64,000 bases of DNA from Caenispirillum bisanense. GTDB lineage: Bacteria; Pseudomonadota; Alphaproteobacteria; Rhodospirillales; Rhodospirillaceae. A model generated the notes under the pieces. It saw nothing but the letters and a program-made list of their open reading frames with translations, searched no databases and was not told the DNA's origin. Shown piece after piece: positions 21,816 through 34,024 of this stretch. The stretch covers positions 292,568 through 356,567 of the forward strand of contig NZ_OCNJ01000003.1 of the NCBI RefSeq assembly GCF_900230255.1. The letters run 5' to 3'. A program made the translations under genes and the position numbers. Each line of letters opens with the position of its first letter. Position 1 is the stretch's first letter.

Positions 21816-22379
21816 TCACGTCAGCGACGCGAGGAAAGCGCGTGCGCCGGCCAGTACGGAAGCGTCAGGACGACACTCCGCCAGGCGGGCGAGAAGGTCG
21901 TCGATGTCGAGCGGACGTTCGGCATGGAACGCCGCGATGAAATCCTTGTCCTTGTCCGTCAGCCGATGGAGCTTGGAGACGATCAGGTCGCGGGCCGACG
22001 GGGCGACGGCCGTCAGTTCGCCGGCCTCGTCCAGGATGGTGCGCGTAACGGCTTCCGCGCGCCAATCCGGCGGGAGCTTCGCGGTACGGTCGTCGACGCC
22101 GTCGATGTAGAAGCCGAACTGCTCGTGGAAGGTCGAGCCCCAGCCGAAGAGCGCATTGATTTCCTCGCTGGCCGGCTCCCGATTTCGGTCTTCCCACTCC
22201 CGGATGTTGCCGGGATAGGCGTCGATCTCACCGGACGTGCGCACGATGATCGGAGCGTCCGGCCACTCGAGTAGAGCGGCTTGGCTTCCGATAAGGATCA
22301 CGTGGTCGGTCCTGAAATGCCGGCAGAGCGACCGCACGGCGCGTTCGACGTCGGCGAGCGTGCGCACGTCAGTCGCCAT
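21816..22379 (-). CDS. Nucleotidyltransferase-fold protein (DUF6036/AbiEii-like), possible toxin of a two-gene module
   Basis: A 187-residue protein. The nucleotidyltransferase GS motif is in HVILIGSQAALLEW and an acidic pair lies about 15 residues later in RTSGEIDAYP. A third acidic residue would be expected near RDLIVSKLHRLTDKDKDF. These features fit the DUF6036/AbiEii-like group, several members of which are toxins that modify tRNA or are phage-defence factors. It overlaps the end of the preceding gene by 11 bp, the usual arrangement of toxin-antitoxin pairs. The pair sits between smpB and trpE and looks less GC-rich than its surroundings. Toxicity is inference. Confidence 0.65.
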   Translation of the reverse strand: MATDVRTLADVERAVRSLCRHFRTDHVILIGSQAALLEWPDAPIIVRTSGEIDAYPGNIREWEDRNREPASEEINALFGWGSTFHEQFGFYIDGVDDRTAKLPPDWRAEAVTRTILDEAGELTAVAPSARDLIVSKLHRLTDKDKDFIAAFHAERPLDIDDLLARLAECRPDASVLAGARAFLASLT

Positions 22380-22719
22380 GCGCGAGCCCCCGGCGGGCCT
22401 TCCTCCAGATGCGACGGCGAAGCTCGGGGTCGCCGAGGCCGGCGACGCGGCCGAAGGGCGAACTGATCCGCAGGCGCGTCATGTCGGCCGAGCGCTCGGT
22501 GATCTTCCGGCGAACGGTGGCCGGATCCATGGACAGAAGCGCCCGCCACTCCGCGTCGGCCGCGAGACCGTCAGTGGCCCGGACGAACTCCAGCGCCCTC
22601 GCCGCGAGGCCGGGCTCGTCCCGCAAGCGGCGTGCGACGAGGCGATGCATGAGGAGCTTCGCCCGGTCGTTGACCGCTTCGGCGTTCGCCTGACGATAGG
22701 GGTGCGTCGTGCCGCTCAT
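22369..22719 (-). CDS. Small helical protein, putative partner (antitoxin-like) of the nucleotidyltransferase
   Basis: A 116-residue protein rich in Arg and Ala, predicted mostly helical, without signal peptide or membrane segment. No domain is recognised with confidence. It comes first in a two-gene unit and its stop lies 11 bp inside the nucleotidyltransferase gene, so the pair is translationally coupled. First position, small size and basic charge fit an antitoxin or DNA-binding partner. The pattern RARRL-W near the C-terminus is not diagnostic. Its role rests on context alone. Confidence 0.55.
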   Translation of the reverse strand: MSGTTHPYRQANAEAVNDRAKLLMHRLVARRLRDEPGLAARALEFVRATDGLAADAEWRALLSMDPATVRRKITERSADMTRLRISSPFGRVAGLGDPELRRRIWRKARRGLAHGD

Positions 22720-22832
22720 TCCGCTTTTCCGCCGCCGGGCGCCGGATAGTTCCGGACGCCTCGCTCTGGAAGACTATAAGCGGAAGCGCCGTGCCCTTCA
22801 AATGGCCGGCCGCCGCGGCGGCCGGCGGCGCG

Positions 22833-24332
22833 TCACCGCGACGCGAAACTCATCGCTTCCTCGGCGGCGCGGACCAGGGCGCGGGCCTTGTTGGCGCATT
22901 CCTGGTACTCGCTCTCGGGGTCGCTGTCGGCGACGATGCCGGCGCCGGCCTGGATGACCATGCGGCCGTCCTTCACGACGCAGGTGCGGAGCGCGATGGC
23001 GGTGTCCATGCTGCCCGACGCCGCGATGTAGCCGATGGCGCCGGCGTAGAAGCTGCGGCGCAGGCCTTCCAACTCGTCGATGATCTCCATGGCGCGGACC
23101 TTGGGCGCGCCCGAGACGGTGCCGGCCGGGAAGCCGGCCATGAGGGCGTCCATGGCGTCGTACTTGGGGTCGATCTCGCCTTCCACGTTGGACACGATGT
23201 GCATGACGTGGCTGTAGTTCTCGATGATCATCTTGTCGGTCACCTTCACGGAGCCGACCTTGGCCACCCGGCCGACGTCGTTGCGCCCCAGGTCGAGGAG
23301 CATGAGGTGTTCCGACAACTCCTTCGGGTCGGCCAGCAGGTCGGCGGCCAGCGCCTGGTCCTGTTCCGGCGTCGCGCCGCGCGGGCGGGTGCCGGCGATG
23401 GGGCGCACGGTGACGGTGCCGTCGCGCAGGCGCACAAGGATCTCCGGGCTCGACCCGACGATGGTGAAGCCGCCCATGTCCAGGTGGAAGAGGAACGGCG
23501 ACGGGTTGGTGCGCCGCAGGGCGCGGTAGAGCTGGAACGGCGGCAGGCCGAAATCCAGCGTATAGCGCTGCGACAGCACCACCTGGAAAATGTCGCCGGC
23601 CAGGATGTACTCCTTGGCCTTGGCGACCATGGCGTGGAACTGCTCGCGCGTCAGGTTGGACTGCGGCACCGGCAGTTCGGGCTGGCGGTGCAGCGGTTCC
23701 CGGCGGTAGGGCAGGGAGCGCTCGAAGTCGGCGACGGCGTCGGCGAGCCGTTCCTGCGCCGCCTCGTAGGCGGCTTCCGCCGACACGCCGTCCTGCGGGC
23801 GCACCGGCGTGACCAGCGTCACCGTGTCCTTGATGCCGTCGAAGATGGCCATGACCGTCGGGCGCAGGAACACGCCGTCGGGGATGCCGATGGGGTCCGG
23901 GTTGGCGTCGGGCAGCTTCTCCACCAGCCGCACCATGTCGTAGCCCATGTAGCCGACGAGGCCCGCCGCCATGGGCGGCAGCGGCGCCGGCAGGTCGATG
24001 CGGCTTTCGGCGATGAGGCGGCGCAGGGAGTCGAAGGCGGTGCCGTCGGGCTCGAAGGCCTCGGGGCGGGTGCGGGCGTGGCGGTTGATTTCGGCGGCGT
24101 CGCCGCGGCAGCGCCACACCACGTCCGGCTTCATGCCGATGACCGAGTAGCGGCCGCGCACCGCGCCGCCCTCGACGCTCTCCAGCAGGAAGCTCATGGC
24201 CTGCCCGTCGGCCAGCTTCAGGTAGGCCGACACCGGCGTCTCCAGGTCCGCCACCAGGGTCCGCCACACGACCTGCGGCGTGCCTTGCGCATAGAGGCCG
24301 GCGAAGGTGGTGAAGTCGGGATGGGCGGTCAT
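22833..24332 (-). CDS. trpE: Anthranilate synthase component I
   Basis: A 499-residue chorismate-binding enzyme that makes anthranilate for tryptophan synthesis with the glutaminase TrpG. The N-terminal inhibitor-binding region includes LLESVEGG, the Leu-Leu-Glu-Ser site for tryptophan feedback. The chorismate domain (about 230-490) holds IVGSSPEILVR, PIAGTRPRG, LDLGRNDVGRV and FPAGTVSGAPKVRAMEII. It is a stand-alone component I, not fused to TrpG. ATG at 24332 was used because the family alignment begins there; the open frame continues upstream without support. It follows ppiD by 88 bp on the same strand. Confidence 0.96.
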   Translation of the reverse strand: MTAHPDFTTFAGLYAQGTPQVVWRTLVADLETPVSAYLKLADGQAMSFLLESVEGGAVRGRYSVIGMKPDVVWRCRGDAAEINRHARTRPEAFEPDGTAFDSLRRLIAESRIDLPAPLPPMAAGLVGYMGYDMVRLVEKLPDANPDPIGIPDGVFLRPTVMAIFDGIKDTVTLVTPVRPQDGVSAEAAYEAAQERLADAVADFERSLPYRREPLHRQPELPVPQSNLTREQFHAMVAKAKEYILAGDIFQVVLSQRYTLDFGLPPFQLYRALRRTNPSPFLFHLDMGGFTIVGSSPEILVRLRDGTVTVRPIAGTRPRGATPEQDQALAADLLADPKELSEHLMLLDLGRNDVGRVAKVGSVKVTDKMIIENYSHVMHIVSNVEGEIDPKYDAMDALMAGFPAGTVSGAPKVRAMEIIDELEGLRRSFYAGAIGYIAASGSMDTAIALRTCVVKDGRMVIQAGAGIVADSDPESEYQECANKARALVRAAEEAMSFASR

Positions 24333-24420
24333 GGGAGGCGGTCCTGCTCGGCTGGCATGGCGGCGGTGGAAGAAGTTCGGGGCCGCCCGCTGCCGGACGG
24401 CCCCGCGACGGGCTCGGCGG

Positions 24421-26310
24421 TCAGAGGGTCTGGTCGATGACGGCGCGGTTGACCTGCACGCCGAAGCGGTCGGCATAGGCGTTCAGGAACTGCGTCGCGA
24501 GGTCGTCGGCGATGGTGGAGCGCATCTGCTGCTGCACCTGACCGAAGCTCGGCAGCTCGGCCGGCTGCTCCACCGGATGCACGGCAGTCAGCTCGGCGGC
24601 CGCCCAGCCGGCGGACGTGCGGCCGACGGCGACGGCGCCCGGCTCCGCCGCTTCGAACAGGTCGTCCACCAGGGCGGCGGGCAGGCTGCCGGCTGGCGTC
24701 GCGACACCGTTGACGACGCGGGTGAAGCGCGGCGTCTGCGCGACCGTGGCGCCCGGGATACCTTCGGCTGCGGCCTGCGGATCGCGGCCGGCGCGGAGGG
24801 CCTCGGCCACCGCGTCGGCCTGCTGGCGGGCGAGATCCTGGCGAGTCTTCTGCTGCCACAGCTCCACCACCCGGTCGCGCACCTCGGCGAAGGGGCGCGG
24901 CTGCGGCGCCGTCACCTCGTCGACACGGACGATGAAGTAGCCCTGGCCGATTTCCTGCAGCAGGGAGTCGCGGCCTTCTTCGGTCTGGAAGGCGGTGTCG
25001 AGGAAGGCCTCTTCTTCCGGCAGCCCCTCGGCCGGCGCGCCCTTGGGCGTCAGGCCCTGGCGGTCGACGGCCTGGATGGTGGTCAGCGGCAGGCCGGCCT
25101 GCTGCGCGGCTTCCTCCAGCGTCGCGCCGCCGCCGAGGGCGTCCTCGATCTGCGCGGTGACGTCGTAGAGGGTGTCGACGGCCTGGTCCTGCGCGAGGCG
25201 CTGGCGCACCTGGTCGCGCACGGCGTCGAGCGGCTGCGTCTGCGGCGGGCGCACCTCGCTCACCTGGAAGACGTGCCAGCCGAGCGGCGTCTGCACCGGG
25301 GCGCTGACGCTGCCGGCCTCGAGGCCGAAGACGACGTCGGCGGCCTCGCCGGGCAGGGCGTCGCGGCCGACGGCGCCGAGGTCGATGGGGGCGCCGGCGC
25401 CGGCCTGTTCGGCGGCGGCGGCGAGCGTCGCGCCGCCCTTGGCGGCGTCGGCGACCGCCTGGGCGGCGGCCTCGTCGTCCACCAGCACCTGCTGCACCAC
25501 GCGCTGCTCGGGCGTACGGAACTCGTCGATGCGCTGTTCGTAGGCTTCCGCGACGGCCTCGTCGGTGACCTCCACCTGATCGGCGAGGTCGGCCGGGCGG
25601 ACGATCAGGGCGGTCAGGCCGCGGTACTCGGGCGCCGTGAAGGCGTCGATATTTTCGTCGTAGAGGCTCTGCAGGCCGGCATCGTCGGGCACCGGCGGCA
25701 GCGGCTGGGCGCTCGCGTCGATGAAGACGGCGGTCGCCTCGCGTTCCTCGTTCTGGAAGGCCACCAGCGGCGCCACCACGGGCGCCGGCGCCACGGCGCC
25801 GCTGACCGGGCCGACCAGCAGCGCGTCGCGCACCATGTCGCGCTCCAGGCTCTGCAGGAAGGCCTCTTCCGACAGGTTGTTCTGCTGCAGCACGCGGGCG
25901 AACAGGGTGCGGTCGAACTGGCCCTGCGCGTTGCGGAAGGCCGGAATCTGCTCCAGCTGGCGGCGCAGCTCGGTGGAGCTGACGACGATGCCGAGGTCCT
26001 GGGCGGCGGCACGCACCACGGCGTCGCGCGCCACCTGGGCGATGGCGGCGTCGAGCAGGCCGAGCTCGCGGGCGCGTTCGGCGGTCATGTCGGGGCCGAG
26101 GGTGCGGCGCAGGCGGTCCAGCTCCTGCTGGAACACGGCTCGCACCTCGCCCGGCGGGACTTCCACGTCGCCGACCGTAATGGCGGCCGTGCTGCCGCCC
26201 ACCCCGCGCACCACGTCACCGATGCCCCAGATGCCGAAGCTGAGGATCAGCAGGATGAAGAGAACCTTGGCGGGACCTGTGGAGGCACCCTTGCGAAGCG
26301 TATCGAGCAT
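24421..26310 (-). CDS. ppiD: PpiD-like membrane-anchored peptidyl-prolyl isomerase
   Basis: A 629-residue periplasmic folding factor. A single N-terminal membrane anchor (about 12-32, AKVLFILLILSFGIWGIGD) is followed by a SurA/PpiD-type chaperone region (NEEREATAVFIDA, VTDEAVAEAYEQRIDEFR). A parvulin-like rotamase region near 270-370 contains VLVDDEAAAQAVADAAKGG and GWHVFQVSEVRPP. Many alphaproteobacterial PpiD parvulin domains are catalytically poor, so chaperoning is the safer role. The ATG at 26310 places the anchor at the N-terminus. It is upstream of trpE and divergent from tpiA, an order known in alphaproteobacteria. Confidence 0.9.
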   Translation of the reverse strand: MLDTLRKGASTGPAKVLFILLILSFGIWGIGDVVRGVGGSTAAITVGDVEVPPGEVRAVFQQELDRLRRTLGPDMTAERARELGLLDAAIAQVARDAVVRAAAQDLGIVVSSTELRRQLEQIPAFRNAQGQFDRTLFARVLQQNNLSEEAFLQSLERDMVRDALLVGPVSGAVAPAPVVAPLVAFQNEEREATAVFIDASAQPLPPVPDDAGLQSLYDENIDAFTAPEYRGLTALIVRPADLADQVEVTDEAVAEAYEQRIDEFRTPEQRVVQQVLVDDEAAAQAVADAAKGGATLAAAAEQAGAGAPIDLGAVGRDALPGEAADVVFGLEAGSVSAPVQTPLGWHVFQVSEVRPPQTQPLDAVRDQVRQRLAQDQAVDTLYDVTAQIEDALGGGATLEEAAQQAGLPLTTIQAVDRQGLTPKGAPAEGLPEEEAFLDTAFQTEEGRDSLLQEIGQGYFIVRVDEVTAPQPRPFAEVRDRVVELWQQKTRQDLARQQADAVAEALRAGRDPQAAAEGIPGATVAQTPRFTRVVNGVATPAGSLPAALVDDLFEAAEPGAVAVGRTSAGWAAAELTAVHPVEQPAELPSFGQVQQQMRSTIADDLATQFLNAYADRFGVQVNRAVIDQTL

Positions 26311-26485
26311 GGTGCGGGAACGTGTCCATGTTCTGTGGAAAGTCTTTGGGTCCGGCATCTTATGGGGCGGGAGCCGGCCCGGCAACCGGAGAAACGGCGC
26401 AGTCCCGCCGTTCCGCCCCCTGTGGTCAAGCGTTGGCGGCTGTGGTAGAGCTTCCGCCACCCGATTCTAGGAGGGATAGACCACC

Positions 26486-27241
26486 ATGACCGCCCGCCGC
26501 CCCCTCATTGCCGGCAACTGGAAAATGAACGGCCTGCGCGCCGACGGCCTGAAGCTCGTAGAGGGCCTGGTGGCCCATCTGCGCTCGGGCGACCAGGCCT
26601 TCGACATGCTGGTGTGCCCGCCGACGACGCTGGTGGCCGAGGTGGCCGCCGCCGCCACCGGCTCCACCCTGCTGGTCGGCGGCCAGGACTGCCACGCCAA
26701 GGAGAAGGGCGCCCACACCGGCGACACTTCCGCCTGGATGCTGAAGGACGTCGGCGCCTCCTGCGTCATCGTCGGCCATTCCGAGCGCCGCCAGGACCAC
26801 GCCGAGAGCAACGCGGTGGTCAAGGCCAAGGCCGGCGCGGCCCACGCCGCCGGCCTGATCGCCATCGTCTGCATCGGCGAGACGCTGGACCAGCGCGACC
26901 GCGGCGAAGCCCTGTCGGTGGTCACCAGCCAGCTGCTGGAAAGCCTGCCCGAAGGCGCCACCCCGGAGAACACCGTGGTCGCCTACGAGCCCGTGTGGGC
27001 CATCGGCACCGGCAAGGTGGCGACCCCCGACGACGTCGCCGAGGTGCACGCCGAGATCCGCAAGCAGGCGCGCGAGAAGATGGGCGACGACGCCGCCCGC
27101 CTGCGCATCCTCTACGGCGGGTCCGTGAAGCCGGACAACGCCAAGGAACTGCTCGCCCTGACCGACGTGGACGGCGCGCTGGTCGGCGGCGCCAGCCTGA
27201 AGGTCGAGGATTTCTGGGCCATCGCCCAGGGCTGCCCCTGA
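26486..27241 (+). CDS. tpiA: Triosephosphate isomerase
   Basis: A 251-residue TIM barrel that interconverts dihydroxyacetone phosphate and glyceraldehyde-3-phosphate in glycolysis. The substrate Lys is in GNWKMNG, the His in IVGHSERRQ and the catalytic Glu in [13 protein letters not shown]; the phosphate-binding YGGSVKPDN and GGASLK follow. An AGGAGGG ribosome-binding site lies about 10 nt before the ATG. The gene leads into secG and pyrG, a common alphaproteobacterial order, with a stem-loop in between. Confidence 0.97.
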   Translation: MTARRPLIAGNWKMNGLRADGLKLVEGLVAHLRSGDQAFDMLVCPPTTLVAEVAAAATGSTLLVGGQDCHAKEKGAHTGDTSAWMLKDVGASCVIVGHSERRQDHAESNAVVKAKAGAAHAAGLIAIVCIGETLDQRDRGEALSVVTSQLLESLPEGATPENTVVAYEPVWAIGTGKVATPDDVAEVHAEIRKQAREKMGDDAARLRILYGGSVKPDNAKELLALTDVDGALVGGASLKVEDFWAIAQGCP

Positions 27242-27310
27242 CGCGACGCGATTTGCCCTGGATTTAGAAGACCGGGCGCACTAAAACAGCGCTCGACCAT
27301 TTCGGATAAG

Positions 27311-27352
27311 GCGGACGGGGCCGGCCCCCTTGCAGGATCGGCCCTCGTCCGC
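27311..27352 (+). terminator. Stem-loop between tpiA and secG
   Basis: GCGGACG-GGGCCG pairs with CGGCCCTCGTCCGC (one bulge). It is followed by GTTTGGGTTTT, a T-rich tract only 20 bp before the secG start. It could end tpiA transcripts or attenuate reading into secG. Confidence 0.6.
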
Positions 27353-27372
27353 GTTTGGGTTTTGGAAGACCG

Positions 27373-27756
27373 ATGATCACTGTCGTACTCGTCATCCATC
27401 TGCTGATCTGCATCGCGCTGGTCGGACTGATCCTTCTTCAGCGGTCCGAAGGCGGCGGGCTCGGCATGGGCGGCGGCGGCGGGGGCGGCGCCGGCCTGAT
27501 GAGCGGCCGCGCCGCGGGCAACGCGCTCACCCGTGCCACCGGCATCCTGGCCGCCGGCTTCTTCGTGACCAGCATGACGCTGGCGCTGCTGGCCAACCAG
27601 GGCGGTTCGCGCGTCGACGCGATCCTGGAAGAGGCACCGGTCGATGCGCCCGCCACGCCGGGTCTGCCGTCGGGCGGCGAGGCGGCTCCGCCGGTTCCGG
27701 GCGCTGCCGCTCCGGCCACCCCGGCCGCTCCGCAGGCGCCGATCTCCGGCAACTGA
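27373..27756 (+). CDS. secG: Preprotein translocase subunit SecG
   Basis: A 127-residue inner-membrane subunit of the SecYEG channel. Two membrane segments (about 2-20 and 50-72) flank a glycine-rich cytoplasmic loop with LLQRSEGGGLG and a run of seven glycines, the family hallmark. The Pro/Ala-rich C-terminal tail of about 50 residues is a typical alphaproteobacterial extension. The ATG at 27373 places the first membrane segment at the N-terminus. It lies between tpiA and pyrG. Confidence 0.93.
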   Translation: MITVVLVIHLLICIALVGLILLQRSEGGGLGMGGGGGGGAGLMSGRAAGNALTRATGILAAGFFVTSMTLALLANQGGSRVDAILEEAPVDAPATPGLPSGGEAAPPVPGAAAPATPAAPQAPISGN

Positions 27757-27868
27757 CGATCCGCTTCGGAGGCGGCTTCCGGGCCGCCTCCCGCTGTTTG
27801 CAAGTCCATCGAAACGGGACCGCCGCCGCCGGGCGCGGGGCGGCCCCATGCGATTCGAGGCAGGTTAG

Positions 27869-29503
<1,635 letters not shown>

Positions 29504-29513
29504 GGCGGGCCGT

Positions 29514-29986
29514 TCTCAGGGCAGCGCCCTCCACGGCCGCCGTCCGGGCATGACACAGACGGCAATGTGCTGAGAGTAGACATATGAGCTTGTCATGGCC
29601 GGGCTCGACCCGGCCATCCACGGCGTCACCACCGCCGGCCGCCGGAACACTGCCCTCCACGGCCACCGTCCGGGGAGCCGTGGATGCCCGGATCAGTCCG
29701 GGCATGACAGAGTAGGGTTTTAGAGAGGTGTCATGGCCGGGCCCGACCCGGCCATCCACGGCGGCACCACCGCCGGCCGCAGGGCATCGACCTCCACGGC
29801 CGCCGTCCGGGGCGCCGTGGATGCCCGGATCAGGTCCGGGCATGACAGTGTAGGGTTTTAGATGAGGTGTCATGGCCGGGCTCGACCCGGCCATCCAGGG
29901 CGTCGCCACCGCCGGCCGCGGAGCACCGCCCTCCACGGCCACCGTCCGGGGAGCCATGGATGCCCGGATCAAGTCCGGGCATGACA
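29514..29986. repeat. Tandem array of about 138-bp palindromic repeats (three full copies plus a partial)
   Basis: Three copies start at 29591, 29729 and 29868, a period of 138-139 bp. Each opens with TGTCATGGCCGGG and ends with GTCCGGGCATGACA. Each unit holds two inverted repeats: ATGGCCGGG with CCCGGCCAT near the start, and ATGCCCGGA with TCCGGGCAT near the end. A truncated copy occupies about 29514-29555. Copies differ at scattered positions. The array fills the 567-bp gap between pyrG and kdsA, which holds no credible gene. A further copy begins at 63906. It is a dispersed intergenic repeat rather than a CRISPR, as the copies have no unique spacers. Confidence 0.9.
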
Positions 29987-30070
29987 CTGTGAAACAGTAG
30001 AAAGACCGGTGCGGCCAGGCCTCCTCCCGGCCGCCCGCGAAGCCCCGTCCGTACCTGAGGAAGAGAGCCC

Positions 30071-30928
30071 ATGACCGCCGCAGCCCCCGTGCGTCACGTC
30101 TCCGCCGGTTCCGTCGTGTTCGGTAACGACCTGCCGCTCGCCCTCATCGCCGGTCCGTGCCAGATGGAAAGCCGCGAGCACGCGCTCGAAGTCGCGTCGG
30201 CGCTGAAGGAGATGACGGCGGCCCTCGGCATGGGCTTCGTCTACAAGACCAGCTTCGACAAGGCCAACCGCACCAGCCTGAAGGGCAAGCGCGGCCTCGG
30301 GCTCGACAAGGCGCTGGCTGTGTTCGCCGAGGTCCGCGAGTCGCTCGGTCTGCCGGTGCTCACCGACATCCACACCGCCGAGCAGTGCAAGCCGGTGGCC
30401 GAGGTGGTGGACATCCTGCAGATCCCCGCCTTCCTCTGCCGCCAGACCGACCTGCTGATCGCCGCCGCCGAGACCGGCGCCGTGGTCAACGTCAAGAAGG
30501 GCCAGTTCCTGGCGCCGTGGGACATGAAGAACGTGGTGGCCAAGCTGGACGACAGCGGCAACCGCAACGTCATCGTCACCGAGCGCGGCGCGTCCTTCGG
30601 CTACAACACGCTCGTCACCGACATGCGCGGCCTGCCGCAGATGGCGCACGACACCGGCTGCCCGGTGGTGCTGGACGCCACCCACAGCGTGCAGCAGCCG
30701 GGCGGGCAGGGTCAGAGCAGCGGCGGCGACCGCCGCTTCGCGCCTGTCCTGGCGCGCGCCGCCGTGGCGGTCGGCATCGCCGGCGTCTTCATCGAGACCC
30801 ACCCGGACCCCGACTGCGCCCCGTCGGACGGCCCCAACATGATCCCGCTGCGCCAGATGCCGGAGCTGCTGGCGCTGCTGCAGAAGTTCGACGCCGTCGC
30901 CAAGCAGCATCCGGTGACGCTCGGCTGA
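30071..30928 (+). CDS. kdsA: 3-deoxy-8-phosphooctulonate synthase
   Basis: A 285-residue TIM barrel that joins phosphoenolpyruvate and arabinose-5-phosphate to make KDO-8-phosphate, a precursor of lipopolysaccharide. The substrate-binding SFDKANRTS is near residue 58, then [21 protein letters not shown] and [11 protein letters not shown]. The segment [10 protein letters not shown] carries the Cys found in metal-dependent KdsA enzymes, in place of the Asn of the metal-independent ones, so a divalent metal is probably needed. It lies between the repeat array and a converging SDR gene, upstream of eno. Confidence 0.96.
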   Translation: MTAAAPVRHVSAGSVVFGNDLPLALIAGPCQMESREHALEVASALKEMTAALGMGFVYKTSFDKANRTSLKGKRGLGLDKALAVFAEVRESLGLPVLTDIHTAEQCKPVAEVVDILQIPAFLCRQTDLLIAAAETGAVVNVKKGQFLAPWDMKNVVAKLDDSGNRNVIVTERGASFGYNTLVTDMRGLPQMAHDTGCPVVLDATHSVQQPGGQGQSSGGDRRFAPVLARAAVAVGIAGVFIETHPDPDCAPSDGPNMIPLRQMPELLALLQKFDAVAKQHPVTLG

Positions 30929-30935
30929 GGACCGC

Positions 30936-31745
30936 TCAGACGGTGGGGATGGTCCCGCCGTCGATGACGTACTCGGTGCCGTGAATGGCCGAGGCGCGGT
31001 CCGACGCAAGGAAGGCGATCAACTCCGCCACCTCCTCCGGCTGCGCCGGACGGCCGAGCGGGATACCGCCGAGGGAGTCCAGGATGCTCTGCCGCGCAGC
31101 GTCCCCCGAAATTGCCGCGCCTTCGGCGATCCGTCTGACCAAGGCTTCGGCGGCGGAGGTGTAGATCCAGCCAGGCGCGACCGAGACCACCCGCACGCCC
31201 TTCGGCCCGACTTCCTTTGACAGGGCCTTGCTGTACGTGCTGAGGGCCGCCTTGGCGGCGGCATAGGCGATGGTCGAGTCGTGCAGAGGAAGGCTGCGTT
31301 GAATGGACGAGGTGTGGATCACCACGCCTTTGCCGCCGGCCACCATGGCCGGCACGAGAAAGCGGTCGAGACGGACGGCGCTCAGGAGGTTCAGGGACAA
31401 CTCCTTCGCCCACATGGCGTCGTCGAGGGCCATGAAGCCGCCCGACGGCGCGGATGACCCGCCGAGGACGTGGACCAGGATGTCGACGCCGCCCAGGACG
31501 TCCCGCGCGGCCTCCGCCAGAACGGAACAGCCGGCGTCGGTGCCGAGGTCGGCGCGGATCAGCGTCACTCCCTCCGCTATGTCTCCCGGCCGGTCGCCGC
31601 GGGCGGCGGTCACCACGGCGGCGCCTGCGGAAACCAGGCGCCGTACCACTGCAGCGCCGGTGCCTTTGGTGCCGCCGGTGACGACGATGCGCTTGCCCGC
31701 GAACTCGCCGGCGGCCTGCGGCACGGAGCCACGCACGCGTGTCAT
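30936..31745 (-). CDS. Short-chain dehydrogenase/reductase
   Basis: A 269-residue classical SDR of unknown substrate. The Rossmann cofactor motif is TGGTKGTG (about 24-31), DADL-type residues follow in RADLGTD, and the catalytic triad is the Ser of HTSSIQRS with Tyr and Lys in YAAAK. It ends with the SDR-typical [14 protein letters not shown]. Cofactor preference cannot be settled by eye. Its start overlaps the stop of the NTF2-like gene as ATGA, so the two form an operon divergent from an HxlR regulator, which probably controls them. Confidence 0.88.
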   Translation of the reverse strand: MTRVRGSVPQAAGEFAGKRIVVTGGTKGTGAAVVRRLVSAGAAVVTAARGDRPGDIAEGVTLIRADLGTDAGCSVLAEAARDVLGGVDILVHVLGGSSAPSGGFMALDDAMWAKELSLNLLSAVRLDRFLVPAMVAGGKGVVIHTSSIQRSLPLHDSTIAYAAAKAALSTYSKALSKEVGPKGVRVVSVAPGWIYTSAAEALVRRIAEGAAISGDAARQSILDSLGGIPLGRPAQPEEVAELIAFLASDRASAIHGTEYVIDGGTIPTV

Positions 31746-32089
31746 GCCCCGATCTCCAGCTTGGAAATGGCGTCGCCCGCGAGGGTGAACCGAAGGGTGA
31801 GGCGGATCGGGCTGCCCGGGAAGTTGCCGGTCACTTCGGCTGCGACGGCGACCAGGCTGCCGTCTCGCCGGACTGCGACGGGGGTCGCGACAGCGGCGTT
31901 GGCGATCGTGGCTTCGTCGATCCAGGCGCGGATCGCCGCGGTTCCCCGGTGGCTGCGTCCTTCGTCGTGCACGACGGCATCGGGGGTGAACGGCGCCGCC
32001 ATTGCGTCGGCGTCTAGGCGGGCATTGGCCTCGACGTAGGCGGCGATACCTGGGGGCAGGGCCAGGGCTTCGGTCACGGGATCCTCCAT
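31742..32089 (-). CDS. SnoaL/NTF2-like protein
   Basis: A 115-residue protein of the NTF2-like (SnoaL) fold: an N-terminal helix ([20 protein letters not shown]), [20 protein letters not shown] and then beta strands ending [16 protein letters not shown]. Members are small isomerases, cyclases or binding proteins. Such genes are often paired with an SDR under an HxlR-type regulator, as here. Start and stop overlap the flanking features tightly. The substrate is unknown. Confidence 0.8.
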   Translation of the reverse strand: MEDPVTEALALPPGIAAYVEANARLDADAMAAPFTPDAVVHDEGRSHRGTAAIRAWIDEATIANAAVATPVAVRRDGSLVAVAAEVTGNFPGSPIRLTLRFTLAGDAISKLEIGA

Positions 32090-32140
32090 GGGCTGGTGTT
32101 GCCGGACCCCGAGGATGCGAGTAGCCTAACCTTCAGGCAA

Positions 32141-32167
32141 GTACGCACGAAAAAGTAAGGTGCGCAC
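32141..32167. promoter_or_regulatory. Candidate operator in the divergent HxlR/NTF2-like region
   Basis: GTACGCAC (32141-32148) and GTGCGCAC (32160-32167) repeat with one mismatch at a 19-bp spacing, just before the HxlR start. The second is itself a perfect palindrome. HxlR regulators commonly bind the divergent promoter region they share with their target. Confidence 0.3.
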
Positions 32168-32169
32168 CA

Positions 32170-32547
32170 ATGAGCGAGCGTCCGACATACGATGCCTTTT
32201 CCGCCACCGCAGGCATCCAGCACACGTTGCGCATCCTCGAAGGGCGGTGGAAGCTGGTGATCCTGTTTCACCTGTTCGGCGGCAAGGTGCTGCGGTTCTC
32301 CGAGTTGGAACGGGCGATCCCCGGCATCTCGCAGAAGATGCTCAGCCAGCAGCTGCGCCAGTTGGAGCGGGACGGCGTCGTGGCGCGGACCGTCTACCCG
32401 GAGGTGCCGCCCCGCGTCGAGTATCGCCTGACCGACTGGGGGCAGGCCCTGTGCCCTGCGCTCGACGCGTTGCTCCTGTGGGCGGAGGCGGCACCGCCCG
32501 ATATCCGCGCCACACTCCTTTCGGAGGAGGTTTCGGCGGCCGATTGA
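32170..32547 (+). CDS. HxlR-family transcriptional regulator
   Basis: A 125-residue winged-helix protein. The HxlR core runs through LRILEGRWKLVILFHLFGG, LRFSELERAIPGISQKMLSQQLRQLERDG and the wing VEYRLTDWGQAL. The Cys near the N-terminus that makes many relatives thiol- or quinone-sensing is absent, so it may respond to another signal. It is divergent from the NTF2-like/SDR pair by 80 bp, the usual geometry for control of those genes. Confidence 0.88.
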   Translation: MSERPTYDAFSATAGIQHTLRILEGRWKLVILFHLFGGKVLRFSELERAIPGISQKMLSQQLRQLERDGVVARTVYPEVPPRVEYRLTDWGQALCPALDALLLWAEAAPPDIRATLLSEEVSAAD

Positions 32548-33954
<1,407 letters not shown>

Positions 33955-33976
33955 TCGCCGGGCCGGACCTGCGATA

Positions 33977-34015
33977 GGGAAGGGCGCCTGGACGATGGTC
34001 CGGGCGCCCTTTCCC
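33977..34015. terminator. Stem-loop terminator after eno
   Basis: GGGAAGGGCGCC with a following TGGAC pairs with GTCCGGGCGCCCTTTCCC, giving a stem of about 15 bp with minor mismatches. It lies between the convergent ends of eno and the acetyltransferase gene and may serve both. Confidence 0.7.
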
Positions 34016-34024
34016 GTTCGTGGA

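Noticed and set aside
29514..29986. Possible CRISPR array.
   Set aside because: The repeat units are 138 bp, adjoin with no unique spacers of constant length, and a copy occurs elsewhere; no cas genes are near.
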